From Catenulispora rubra (GTDB lineage Bacteria > Actinomycetota > Actinomycetes > Streptomycetales > Catenulisporaceae), in the NCBI RefSeq assembly GCF_015356825.1, contig NZ_JAACYW010000017.1, positions 16,843-80,842 on the forward strand: a stretch of DNA of 64,000 nucleotides, given 5' to 3'. The position numbers and the translations under genes are program-made. The stretch's first letter is position 1. Each line of letters begins with the position of its first letter. The notes under the pieces are model-generated. The model was not told the origin of the DNA. It did not search any database and saw only the letters and a list, made by a program, of their open reading frames with translations. Shown one piece after another: positions 7,696-15,043 of the stretch.

Positions 7696-9160
7696 CGCTG
7701 TAGTCCGTGGCCGGCGGATCCCGCCGCTGGTCGAACCCGCCGGGCACGACCGTCCGCCCGAGCCGTTGCCGCAGCCTGTAACGCCCGACGCCATACCAGA
7801 AGCGCGGATCCGCGACGAGCCGCCGCAGCGACTTGTCCAGGTTGAAGACCTCCGCGAACGTCCGCTCGACGTAGGCATCCTCCCGGCTGGCAGCGTTGAT
7901 GGCATTGAAGACCGGCCAGCTCAAGCGCGCGGCCAGCCGCCGACGCCACCGCGGCGGGAGCTCCGTTCCGGTGGCGAAGTCGTAGGCCTGGTCGCGTGCC
8001 ATCGCCAGCATCCACGGCACGGCCAGCGACTTCCTCTGCCGGGTGAGGAACTGCCGGAAGAACGCAGCGTCGCAGACGCCGCGCTCGCGCAGCATGTCGC
8101 CGAGGACCAACGCCGAGCGGGCCGCGGAGCTCATGCCCTGCGCGTAGAACGGGTTGAACGCGCAGATCGAGTCCCCGACGCACACCAGGCCGGTCGGCGG
8201 GGCGTCGAGCAGATCGAACCGGCGCCACTTGTTGCCGGTCGAGCGCGTCAGGTGCACCGGCGAGGTCGGCGTGCAGGCCCTGGCCGCCGCGCCGAACGCC
8301 GTGGCCCGCACCCGGTCCGCCGCCGTTTCGAAGGCCTCGACGTCGCGCGGCATGGCGATGCCCCACGACCCCAGACAGACGATGGCGCGATCGCCCTCGA
8401 TCGGGAAGAAGTTGCTCAGGAACTCGTGCTCGGCGGGATGGCTGCCGGTGTCCTGGGTCGGCGTGATGATCAGGTGCTTCCACCACCAGGAGGTCGGCCG
8501 CTGAGGAGTCGGCGGCAGGTCGTACCAGCGCGAGGTGTAGGTGACCTTGGCGTCGAGCGTCTTCTCCGGCGGCGCGGGCCAGCCGGCTGCGGCGAGCCAG
8601 TCGACGGTCGACGATCCGCGGCCGAGGGCGTCGACGACCAGGTCGGCCGGTACTCGGGTGAGGTCGCCGTCGGCGGTGCGGTATTCGACCCCGGCGACGC
8701 GTCCGGTCGTGGAGCCTCCGCCGAGGGAGAGCAGGCCGACAACTGTGGCGCCTTCGCGTAGTTCGATGACGGGCAGCCGACGAACCAAGTCGCGGAGGAC
8801 GCGTTCGATCAGTACGCGGGAGCTGTAGACCATCGTCATGGAGCCGCGTTTGCGTGGCGCCCAGCCGTCGTTCTCGCAGTACGCGGCGTCCATCGACGGC
8901 ATCAGCAGCATCCCGCCGGCGGCGATCAGCGCGTCTTCGAAGCCTGGAAAGATCTCGCCGATCGCCCGCCGCCCGGAGTTCAGCAGGAAGTGCGGGTGCT
9001 TGCTCTGCGGGACGCCCCGTCGGTGCTCCGCGTCCGACGGCAGCTGGTCCCGCTCCAGGACGATCACCTTCTCGAAGTGGCGGGCGAGTACCCCCGCAGC
9101 GCAAAGCCCTGCGATGCTGCCGCCTGCCACGACCGCTGTGCCTCTGCCGCCTCTGCCCAT
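7646..9160 (-). CDS. FAD-dependent monooxygenase (aromatic/squalene-hydroxylase type)
   Basis: A ~504-residue flavoprotein of the PHBH/2-polyprenylphenol-hydroxylase group, which uses NAD(P)H and O2 to hydroxylate or epoxidise. It shows the N-terminal FAD fold (TAVVAGGSIAGLCAAGVLARHF, ending in an acidic VLERD), a middle DG-like segment (ADLVVDALGRGS) and the FAD-ribityl motif LVCVGDSICAFNPFYAQGMSSAARSA (GD...P motif). A start at 9220 would place the TetR operator inside the gene, so ATG at 9160 is preferred: it begins MGRGGRG just before the Rossmann motif and is preceded by GGATGG. The last ~15 residues are a Thr-Tyr repeat encoded by the 9-bp array. It is the first gene of the operon with the membrane protein and TetR genes. 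The substrate is unknown; tailoring of the polyketide is possible but not shown. Confidence 0.87.
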   Translation of the reverse strand: MGRGGRGTAVVAGGSIAGLCAAGVLARHFEKVIVLERDQLPSDAEHRRGVPQSKHPHFLLNSGRRAIGEIFPGFEDALIAAGGMLLMPSMDAAYCENDGWAPRKRGSMTMVYSSRVLIERVLRDLVRRLPVIELREGATVVGLLSLGGGSTTGRVAGVEYRTADGDLTRVPADLVVDALGRGSSTVDWLAAAGWPAPPEKTLDAKVTYTSRWYDLPPTPQRPTSWWWKHLIITPTQDTGSHPAEHEFLSNFFPIEGDRAIVCLGSWGIAMPRDVEAFETAADRVRATAFGAAARACTPTSPVHLTRSTGNKWRRFDLLDAPPTGLVCVGDSICAFNPFYAQGMSSAARSALVLGDMLRERGVCDAAFFRQFLTRQRKSLAVPWMLAMARDQAYDFATGTELPPRWRRRLAARLSWPVFNAINAASREDAYVERTFAEVFNLDKSLRRLVADPRFWYGVGRYRLRQRLGRTVVPGGFDQRRDPPATDYSDYTTCTTYTTYTTYKA

Positions 9161-9171
9161 CGCTGCCATCC

Positions 9172-9202
9172 ATTCATACAGATGATGCGTGAATGTATGA
9201 AT
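9172..9202. promoter_or_regulatory. Likely TetR operator / promoter of the minus-strand operon
   Basis: Perfect 9-bp inverted repeat ATTCATACA (9172-9180) and TGTATGAAT (9194-9202), spaced by 13 bp and AT-rich in a GC-rich context. It sits immediately upstream of the monooxygenase start and between two divergent transcripts, monooxygenase (-) and phosphopantetheinyl transferase (+). It is typical of a TetR operator and the regulator gene is the third gene of the operon. Control of the divergent transferase gene is also possible. Confidence 0.65.
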
Positions 9203-9306
9203 AAGAGTGTGAGGAGTCAAGGACCTCCGCGATATCAGAGTTGTTGGACGCCCAGCGTCTGGCCGACCATGTCAGTGGCCGTAGTACAGAGAGCTTGGGG
9301 GCAACT

Positions 9307-9993
9307 GTGATCGACGGGATTCTGCCGGCGGACGTCGTGGCGATTGAGTCGTACGCCGATGCCGACGACCTGTTCCCGGAGGAGGCCGCGCTGGTCGCCC
9401 GGGCCGTCGACAAGCGGCGCCGGGAGTTCGCGACGGCGCGCTGGTGCGCCCACAAGGCGCTGGCCGAGCTCGGGTGCGAGGCCGGGCCGATCCTGGCGGG
9501 GCCGAAGCACGAGCCGGTGTGGCCCGAGGGCGTCATCGGCAGCCTGACGCACTGCGACGGCTACCGGGCCGCGGCGGTGGCGCGCGCCGGACGCCTGGCG
9601 GCGGTCGGCATCGACGCCGAGCCGCACCTGCGGCTGCCGGAGGGGGTGCTGGAGGTCGTGGCGCGGCCGGAGGAGATCCCGGTGCTGGCGGAGCTGCGCT
9701 CGCGGTATCCGGCGACGCACTGGGACAAGGTGATGTTCAGCGCGAAGGAGTCGGTGTACAAGGCCTGGTTCCCGCTGGCCCGGCGGTGGCTGGACTTCCA
9801 GGACGCGACGGTGCGGTTCGAGCCGGAGGCGCGAACGTTCGTGGCGGAGCTGGAGCAGGTCGGGCCGGACGTCGGGGGAGTGCCGCTGACGCGGATGAGC
9901 GGGCGGTTCGCGGTGGCGGACGGGTTCGTGGTGACCGCGGTGGTGGTGGAAACAAGCGTGGTGGAAACCAGCTCAGGCCTTGTCCAAAGGTAG
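9307..9993 (+). CDS. 4'-phosphopantetheinyl transferase, Sfp/EntD type
   Basis: Transfers the 4'-phosphopantetheine arm of coenzyme A to the conserved Ser of carrier proteins, turning apo-ACP into holo-ACP. Protein of 228 residues, usual length. Visible motifs: KRRREFATARWCAHKAL near residue 35-50, IGSLTHCDGYRAAAVA, the Mg-binding VGIDAEP, and the second signature VMFSAKESVYKAWFPL (Trp/Lys-Glu-x-x-x-Lys core as KES-VYK). A longer TTG start at 9241 exists, but GTG at 9307 is preferred: GGGGG lies 5-6 nt upstream and family proteins begin close to IDGILP. The many ACP domains of the PKS genes are obvious substrates. It is divergent from the FAD monooxygenase operon and shares the region of the inverted repeat. 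Confidence 0.93.
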   Translation: MIDGILPADVVAIESYADADDLFPEEAALVARAVDKRRREFATARWCAHKALAELGCEAGPILAGPKHEPVWPEGVIGSLTHCDGYRAAAVARAGRLAAVGIDAEPHLRLPEGVLEVVARPEEIPVLAELRSRYPATHWDKVMFSAKESVYKAWFPLARRWLDFQDATVRFEPEARTFVAELEQVGPDVGGVPLTRMSGRFAVADGFVVTAVVVETSVVETSSGLVQR

Positions 9994-10137
9994 GCAGGGC
10001 ACTGAGACCTCGGCCAAGGTGAGTGAAGCCCAGCGTGTCCCGGCGACGAGACAGGGAACGTCCCCTCGCGCGTGCGCCGCTGGGCCTTCCGTCCGCCACC
10101 GAGCGCGGCGTCATCCGAGGAGTCCAGGGAGGCCCCC

Positions 10138-10794
10138 ATGTTCGTACCCGGTCACTATCGTGCGCCCGACGCCTCATGGATGATCGAGGTCCTCCATGAC
10201 AATCCGCTGGCCCTGATGACGAGCAACGGCCCGGCCGACGGCGTCCCGTTCGCCACCCATCTCCCGTCGATCCCGGAATCGCTCGTCACCGAGGCGCCCG
10301 ACCTGGTCGGCAGCGTCCTGCTGGGCCACCTGAACCGGGCGAACCCGCACTGGGCGGCGCTGGAGGACGGCGGCGCCGTGCTGCTGACGTTCACCGGGCC
10401 GCACGGCTACGTCACGCCGACCGCCTACGACTACACCCCGGCCGCGCCGACCTGGAACTTCACCTCGGTGCACGTGCGCGGGACGGTGTACAAGATCGAT
10501 ACGCTCGAGGAGACGCTCGACGTGGTCAAGGCCACGGTGAAGACCTTCGAAGGGCGCTTCGGCAGCCAGTGGGACATGACCGAGTCGGTGGAGTACTTCC
10601 GCCGCATCGTCCCCGCGGTCGGTGCCTTCCGGGTCCACGTGACCGGAGCCGAGGGGATGTTCAAGCTGAGCCAGGAGCAGAGCGATCCGGTCCGTGCCCG
10701 GGTGGAACAGTCCTTCCGCGCGCACGCGGACACCCGGCGCCAGGCCGTGGGGGACCTGATGAACCGCTTGCCCGACCCGGCCGGGTCGGCCTGA
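10138..10794 (+). CDS. PaiB-like FMN-binding protein
   Basis: A 218-residue member of the PaiB family (FMN-binding split-barrel fold), named after a Bacillus protein linked to negative control of protease genes; the biochemical role is poorly known. Family features: MFVPGHYRAPDASWMIEVL at the N-terminus, FATHLPSI, LLGHLNRANPHW and VLLTFTGPHGYVTP, then WNFTSVHVRGTV, all typical of PaiB. The ATG start is supported by GGGAGG 5 nt upstream; in-frame start sites further up lack one. The upstream gap (9994-10137) holds nothing recognised. Downstream come a 9-bp repeat array and a terminator. Membership in the polyketide cluster is doubtful. Confidence 0.9.
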   Translation: MFVPGHYRAPDASWMIEVLHDNPLALMTSNGPADGVPFATHLPSIPESLVTEAPDLVGSVLLGHLNRANPHWAALEDGGAVLLTFTGPHGYVTPTAYDYTPAAPTWNFTSVHVRGTVYKIDTLEETLDVVKATVKTFEGRFGSQWDMTESVEYFRRIVPAVGAFRVHVTGAEGMFKLSQEQSDPVRARVEQSFRAHADTRRQAVGDLMNRLPDPAGSA

Positions 10795-10866
10795 CCTACC
10801 TGACCTACCTGACCTTCCTGACCTTCCTGACCGGCCTGCCCGACCTGCCTGATCCGGCCGGCCTGA
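10792..10866. repeat. 9-bp period repeat after the paiB-like gene
   Basis: About eight degenerate 9-bp units, best seen as CTGACCTAC, CTGACCTAC, CTGACCTTC, CTGACCTTC, CTGACCGGC and weaker, begin at the stop codon of the paiB-like gene. The GACCTAC core is shared with the array at 7637-7695 when both are read on the coding strand of the gene they follow. Confidence 0.75.
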
Positions 10867-10884
10867 CCATCGGGCGACATGGAA

Positions 10885-10930
10885 GAGCCGGCAGCCCACC
10901 GCCGGCGACCGGCGGACGCGCTGCCGGCTC
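10885..10930. terminator. Bidirectional terminator hairpin
   Basis: Perfect 11-bp inverted repeat GAGCCGGCAGC (10885-10895) and GCTGCCGGCTC (10920-10930) with an inner perfect 7-bp stem CCGCCGG-CGA-CCGGCGG. It lies between the convergent paiB-like gene (ends 10794) and the thioesterase gene (ends 10952). Confidence 0.75.
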
Positions 10931-10951
10931 GCCGGCGGTGGGGTCACCGGC

Positions 10952-11731
10952 TCACGGTACGGTCGCCGTCCGGGACTTCCGGGCCTTGACCTCGGCGAGG
11001 ACGCCGCTGAGGTCGGCCAGCAGCGCGGCCTCCTCGGCCCTGAGATAGAAATGCCCGCCGGGCATCACCACGAGCCGGAACGAGCCCCGGGTCAGGTCCG
11101 CCCAGCGGTCCATCTGCTCCGGGGTCACCTCGGTGTCGACGTCGCCGGTGTAGCCGTAGATGGGACAGTCCAGCAGCGGGCGCTCGCCGCCGTCGAAGTT
11201 GTCCACCAGGCGGTAGTCCGCACGGATCGCGGGGAGCACGAGCTCGCGCAGGGCCTCGTCGTCGAAGACCGCCGAGCGGCTGTCGTCGAAACCCACGATG
11301 TGCGCGATGATCTCAGCGTCGGAGCCGGAGATCATCTTCCGGCCGGGCAGCAGATGCGTGGGCCGGCGCCCGGACACGCACAAGGCCGCCGGCGGCCTGC
11401 CCTGCTCCTGCAGACGCAGCGCCACCTCGTGCGCGACGGTGGCCCCCATGCTGTGGCCGAACAGCACCAGCCGGTACCCGCTCAAGGCCCTGATCCCGTC
11501 GGCGATCTCGTCGGCGAGGTCCTCCAGCCGGGGCGGGATCGGATCGCGCAGGCGGTCCTCCCGGCCCGGGTATCGGACGGCGAGCAGGCCGACGTCCGAC
11601 GGGAGCCCCTTGGCCCAGGTGTGGAAGGTGCTCGCGCCCGCGCCGGCCGGCGCGAAGCAGACCAGCTTGGTCCGGCACCCGTGATCGTCGCGGTAGCGCC
11701 GGATCAGTAGTTCGTCGTCCACGGACGTCAT
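10952..11731 (-). CDS. Type II thioesterase (canonical)
   Basis: A 259-residue alpha/beta hydrolase that hydrolyses wrong or stalled acyl groups from carrier proteins of PKS/NRPS lines. All catalytic elements are present: oxyanion region LVCFAPAGAGASTF, YPGREDRL, nucleophile motif VLFGHSMGA, the Asp region YGYTGDVDTEV, and the catalytic His in MPGGHFYLRAEE. The ATG overlaps the stop of the upstream N-monooxygenase gene (ATGA at 11728-11731), so the two are translationally coupled. It is on the opposite strand from the PKS operon but close enough to serve it. In contrast, the second thioesterase homologue at 16276-17028 has lost key residues, so this is probably the working editing enzyme. Confidence 0.93.
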   Translation of the reverse strand: MTSVDDELLIRRYRDDHGCRTKLVCFAPAGAGASTFHTWAKGLPSDVGLLAVRYPGREDRLRDPIPPRLEDLADEIADGIRALSGYRLVLFGHSMGATVAHEVALRLQEQGRPPAALCVSGRRPTHLLPGRKMISGSDAEIIAHIVGFDDSRSAVFDDEALRELVLPAIRADYRLVDNFDGGERPLLDCPIYGYTGDVDTEVTPEQMDRWADLTRGSFRLVVMPGGHFYLRAEEAALLADLSGVLAEVKARKSRTATVP

Positions 11732-13062
11732 CCTCCGAACTCGGCGAGGACCGGGCCCTGGGCGTCCTGGTCGGCGCGCCGGGCCACGATCGAGTCGATG
11801 ATCTCACCGCTGCGCAGCGCGATGTTCGACAGCAGCGAGGAGGCCAGGCCGTGGCTGTGCTCGGTGCCGCCCTGCAGGTAGATGCCGCAGCGCAGTTCGG
11901 GAGCGGTGGCTATGCGGTAGTCGCGCTCCATACGGTAGCGGCCCGACTCGTCGCGCAGGCACAAGCGGTCCAGTTCGCCGAGCAGGCCCGAGGGGTTCAT
12001 CGCGGCGTAGCCGGTCGCGCAGACCAGGGCGTCGACGTTGAGGTCGCGGATCTCGGCGCCGGGGCCTTCCTGCAGGGACACACGGGTCTCGGTGCCGACG
12101 CGCTTGACGCCGGCGACCCGCGTCAGGTTGATGAACTCCAGGCGCTTGACGCCCTGGATCTCGTCGTCGTACCACCGCTGGTACAGGCCCTTGATGACGT
12201 CCTCGTCGACGACCGAGTAGTTGGTGTTGCGGTGGTACCGCCAGAACGTGTCCCGAGTGCGGTCGCTGCCGAAGTAGTAGTCGTCGACGGCCTCGGGGTT
12301 GAACACCTGGTTGGCGAACGGTGAGTCGTCCGAGATGGGGTAGCCGTAGGCCGGGACGATCGCGTGCACCTGAGCGTGCGGCAGCTCGTCGTAGAGGAAC
12401 CTGACGATCTCCGCGGCGCTCTGGCCGGCTCCGGCGACCGCGACGCGCCGCAGTTCGCGGGGGTCCATCGTGCGGTACTTCTCCAGGAACTCCGAGCTGT
12501 GCCACACCCGCTCGTCCCGGCTCACCCCCTCGGGCATGCTCGGCACCAGCCCGGTGGAGATGACGACGTTGCGCGCCAGGACGGTCCGGCTGCCCCGGCC
12601 GGCGGTGTCGGCGACCTCCAGCTCCAGCACCGGCCGCTCCGGCGCGGCGTCCGGGGCCAGCCGGATCGACCGCACCTCCGAGCCGTAGGAGACCCGGTGC
12701 GCCACCCTGGCCTGCGCCCAGTCCAGGTACTGGTGGAACTCCTTGCGCGTGGGGAAGAAGTCCTGGTTGTTCACGAACTGCAGCAGCCGCCCCGACGCGT
12801 GCAGGAAGGCGATGAAGCTGAAGCTCGACGTCGGGTTGCGGAAGGTCGCCAGATCCTTGAGGAAGGAGATCTGCATGGTGGTCGACGGCAGCAGCATGTT
12901 GCGGTGCCAGCCGAAGGCCGCCTGCCGCTCCAGGAACAGGCTGCTGATCCGGCTCTCCGGAGCCTCCGTCCGCTGCTCCTCCAGGGCGATGGCAAGCGAC
13001 AGGTTGGACGGACCGAAACCGACGCCTACCACGTCGTGGATATCGTGTTCACTCTCACTCAT
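11728..13062 (-). CDS. Lysine/ornithine N-monooxygenase (SidA/IucD family)
   Basis: Flavin- and NADPH-dependent N-hydroxylase that makes N6-hydroxylysine, N5-hydroxyornithine or a related hydroxylamine. The 444-residue length is usual. Motifs: FAD-binding VGVGFGPSNLSLAIAL, substrate region FGWHRNMLLPSTTMQISFLKD trimmed here to its core LPSTTMQISFLKDLATFRNP, NNQDFFPTRKEFHQYLDWA, NADPH-binding VAVAGAGQSAAEIVRF, and the C-terminal ATGYAAMNP and GGTEHSHGLASSLLSN. ATG at 13062 is preferred over the adjacent TTG at 13065 because GGGAG is 8 nt upstream. It is coupled to the type II thioesterase. No NRPS or siderophore synthetase gene is in the window, so its product is either used elsewhere or serves the polyketide, for example in chain release or nitrogen insertion (inference). 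Ornithine or lysine preference is not resolved. Confidence 0.9.
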   Translation of the reverse strand: MSESEHDIHDVVGVGFGPSNLSLAIALEEQRTEAPESRISSLFLERQAAFGWHRNMLLPSTTMQISFLKDLATFRNPTSSFSFIAFLHASGRLLQFVNNQDFFPTRKEFHQYLDWAQARVAHRVSYGSEVRSIRLAPDAAPERPVLELEVADTAGRGSRTVLARNVVISTGLVPSMPEGVSRDERVWHSSEFLEKYRTMDPRELRRVAVAGAGQSAAEIVRFLYDELPHAQVHAIVPAYGYPISDDSPFANQVFNPEAVDDYYFGSDRTRDTFWRYHRNTNYSVVDEDVIKGLYQRWYDDEIQGVKRLEFINLTRVAGVKRVGTETRVSLQEGPGAEIRDLNVDALVCATGYAAMNPSGLLGELDRLCLRDESGRYRMERDYRIATAPELRCGIYLQGGTEHSHGLASSLLSNIALRSGEIIDSIVARRADQDAQGPVLAEFGG

Positions 13063-13127
13063 CAAGAATTCTCCCGGTCGTCTGCCATGTGTTTTTCGCT
13101 GCCTGAAGGCTCAGGTCACATATGTAA

Positions 13128-13148
13128 TCTCTGATTTTGTGTCAGAGA
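13128..13148. promoter_or_regulatory. TCTCTGA-N7-TCAGAGA inverted repeat upstream of the N-monooxygenase
   Basis: Perfect 7-bp inverted repeat with a 7-bp spacer, about 65-85 bp upstream of the minus-strand monooxygenase start. On the minus strand the context reads CAATTCTCTGACA. The matching CAGTTCTCTGAGA occurs before the divergent lmbU-like gene, suggesting a shared regulator site. Confidence 0.45.
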
Positions 13149-13223
13149 ATTGAGAGGTAGTTCGGTCTCTCATATGCATTGTCCGGGGCGGTTGTCAGGC
13201 GGCATAGAGCGGGCTGTCCGCTT

Positions 13224-13257
13224 GTCCCGGGTGTCCCGCCGACGGGACACCCGGGAC
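13224..13257. other. Strong 15-bp hairpin in the divergent region
   Basis: Perfect inverted repeat: GTCCCGGGTGTCCCG (13224-13238), loop CCGA, CGGGACACCCGGGAC (13243-13257). There is no gene ending nearby for it to terminate except transcripts initiated within the region. It could be an operator, a terminator for a small RNA, or a leader structure. Confidence 0.7.
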
Positions 13258-13988
13258 CCGGCCGTTCGGCACGGTCGATGGTGAGCGGATCTCGCTCAGC
13301 AATCCACGGGATTCCACATGTGCCTGCTCGGAGCGGGGTTCGTCGGCGCCCGGCACCGATGATCGCCGGAGGCAGGGTTTGCCCGCAGGGGTTTCCATGA
13401 AGTTTCAACAGTCTTGACTCCGGTCGGGTTCGGAAATCCACCAGACCGATCTCGAAGGCCGGCGATGACGGGAAATCCAGCGCGACGCCGAGAGCGGGCA
13501 GGTCGAGGTGCCGGCGGGCCGGTAGGCGGTCGGTACGCAGATGGACCGGATGGTGTCATCGCCGACGGGCCTCTTCGATCTTGACCTTGACGGGCCGACC
13601 CGAGACGGCTTCACGCGATCCGCCCGTACCCGGCGCCCCGGTGATCACCGTCGGCCGCGGGGCGGCGCGCGTCGGGCCGGCCGGGGGAAGCGGATGACAG
13701 ATTCCTGAGAAATTGCCGTGGATTGACGTGGCATGTTTCGGGCTGCGACTCGTCCTTGTTTGTCCCAGCGCATTGTGATTCCCCCCTTTTGCCAACATAA
13801 AGATCGACTACCGAGAGGCGCCGGTCGGTCGCACAGTTGTTGCAGGTCCGGGGCCCGGATGTGCTTCCGCACGCTTTCGCCAGGCGCAGCGGAGCGTGAC
13901 CGGATAACATCGGCCATTGACACCGTCCGCGCACCGGGCGGGTTCCTAAAGCCTTTTTGGCCATGCCTCCTCATGCTAGGTTGAATGT

Positions 13989-14000
13989 CAGTTCTCTGAG
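13989..14000 (+). promoter_or_regulatory. CAGTTCTCTGAG motif upstream of lmbU-like gene
   Basis: The half site CAGTTCTCTGAG lies about 42-53 bp before the ATG at 14042 and matches, in the same orientation relative to its gene, the half site before the divergent monooxygenase gene. Confidence 0.35.
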
Positions 14001-14041
14001 ATGTATCTGCAGGTGAACGAAACTGCAACCTAAGGAGACGC

Positions 14042-14776
14042 ATGCTTCACGGGGACCCGTCTGTGCAAGCCCGGAAAGACGTGGCGAGAGGCGACAGAGA
14101 CCTTGGCAGCGCATTGGACACCTCGACATTCATAACGAGGCGAGGTCTGCGACTGCCCAGGCGGATGGCGTTCGAGAAATGGGTGGGAATCGGCAACTAC
14201 TTGTCCGGGGTGATGTCGGCCTCGTCGTGGTGCCTCGGGGACTGGCTGGTCTACGGGGAGGCGACCTTCACTGGAAGATACCGCGATGCGATCGAATTGA
14301 CCTCACTGGACTACCAGACACTGCGAAATCACGCTTGGGTGGCCCGGAGTTTCCCGATGTCTCGTCGCCGGGACAGATTGAGTTTCACCCACCACGCCGA
14401 GGTGGCGGCCCTTCCTGAACCCGAACAGGATTTCTGGCTGCTGAAGGCCGAACAGCACGCGTGGTCGGTCAAGCGGCTGCGCCGCGAGGTGCGGGCCAGC
14501 CTGGTGGAACGGAACACCGGCGGCGTGGGCCAGCTCCCCGACGAGGCCCAGAACGTGCACCAGCTCCCGGTCAGGGCCGGCGACCCGACGCCCGCCACCT
14601 CGGCGGAAGGCACGGTCTCGCTCAGCGTGTCGGTCCCCCCGGACTGTCTTGAGTTCTGCCTGGCGACGGCCAACAGACTCGGTCTCAACCTCGACGCGTG
14701 GGTCGCCCAGATCCTCGTGGCCGTGGCGGAAGCCACCGGCGAGCGCAACGATCTGCATTTGCCGCAGATCGGTTAG
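14042..14776 (+). CDS. lmbU: LmbU-family pathway-specific transcriptional regulator
   Basis: A 244-residue protein of the LmbU/NovE/HmtD group, known as cluster-situated activators in lincomycin, novobiocin and hormaomycin pathways. The match is strong: RRGLRLPRRMAFEKWVGIG, SSWCLGDWLVYGEATF, LTSLDYQTLRNHAWVARSF, then RRDRLSFTHHAEVAALPE and LLKAEQHAWSVKRLRREVR. The last ~60 residues resemble a small ribbon-helix-helix-like segment (PPDCLEFCLATANRLGLNLDAW). ATG with AAGGAG 4-5 nt upstream, a clear start. No TTA codon was seen. It stands alone between the long divergent control region and a 267-bp gap before the P450 gene, so it is well placed to activate the PKS operon and perhaps the divergent monooxygenase operon. 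Confidence 0.92.
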   Translation: MLHGDPSVQARKDVARGDRDLGSALDTSTFITRRGLRLPRRMAFEKWVGIGNYLSGVMSASSWCLGDWLVYGEATFTGRYRDAIELTSLDYQTLRNHAWVARSFPMSRRRDRLSFTHHAEVAALPEPEQDFWLLKAEQHAWSVKRLRREVRASLVERNTGGVGQLPDEAQNVHQLPVRAGDPTPATSAEGTVSLSVSVPPDCLEFCLATANRLGLNLDAWVAQILVAVAEATGERNDLHLPQIG

Positions 14777-15043
14777 GCCCCCCACTATTCCTCGACCGGC
14801 TATTGTCGGTCGTTCAGAGCCGCCCGCCTACTAGCACTATCAGTGGCGTGCGGCATCTTTGTGATACCCGTGGTTCCGAATCGGCCGCTGTCTTGTCGGC
14901 GGGACGGCTGTGTGGTCCCACCTGCCAAGACGGCGGCGTCGGCCCGGGTAATGGAGATTCCTCCGAGAAATGTGGTTTCTTTGCTGCCGGCAGCAATTCG
15001 CTTCTGGCTGCAATCCACTCCAGGGAACAGGGAGGGCACCGCC

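Larger units (their letters stand above)
13063..14041. promoter_or_regulatory. ~980-bp divergent control region
   Basis: No convincing gene lies here: the open frames are short, Arg/Pro-rich and lack ribosome sites. The region separates the minus-strand N-monooxygenase/thioesterase operon from the plus-strand lmbU-like gene. It is less GC-rich at both ends, near each start codon, as expected for promoters. It holds a strong 15-bp hairpin (13224-13257) and a TCTCTGA motif upstream of both divergent genes. A weak promoter-like TAGGTT with a T-rich stretch 17 bp before it lies at 13954-13982, about 60 bp before lmbU. Confidence 0.6.

Noticed and set aside
14843..15043. N-terminal extension of the P450 frame from 14843
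   Set aside because: It lacks a ribosome site and P450-like sequence; GTG at 15044 has GGAGGG at proper distance.
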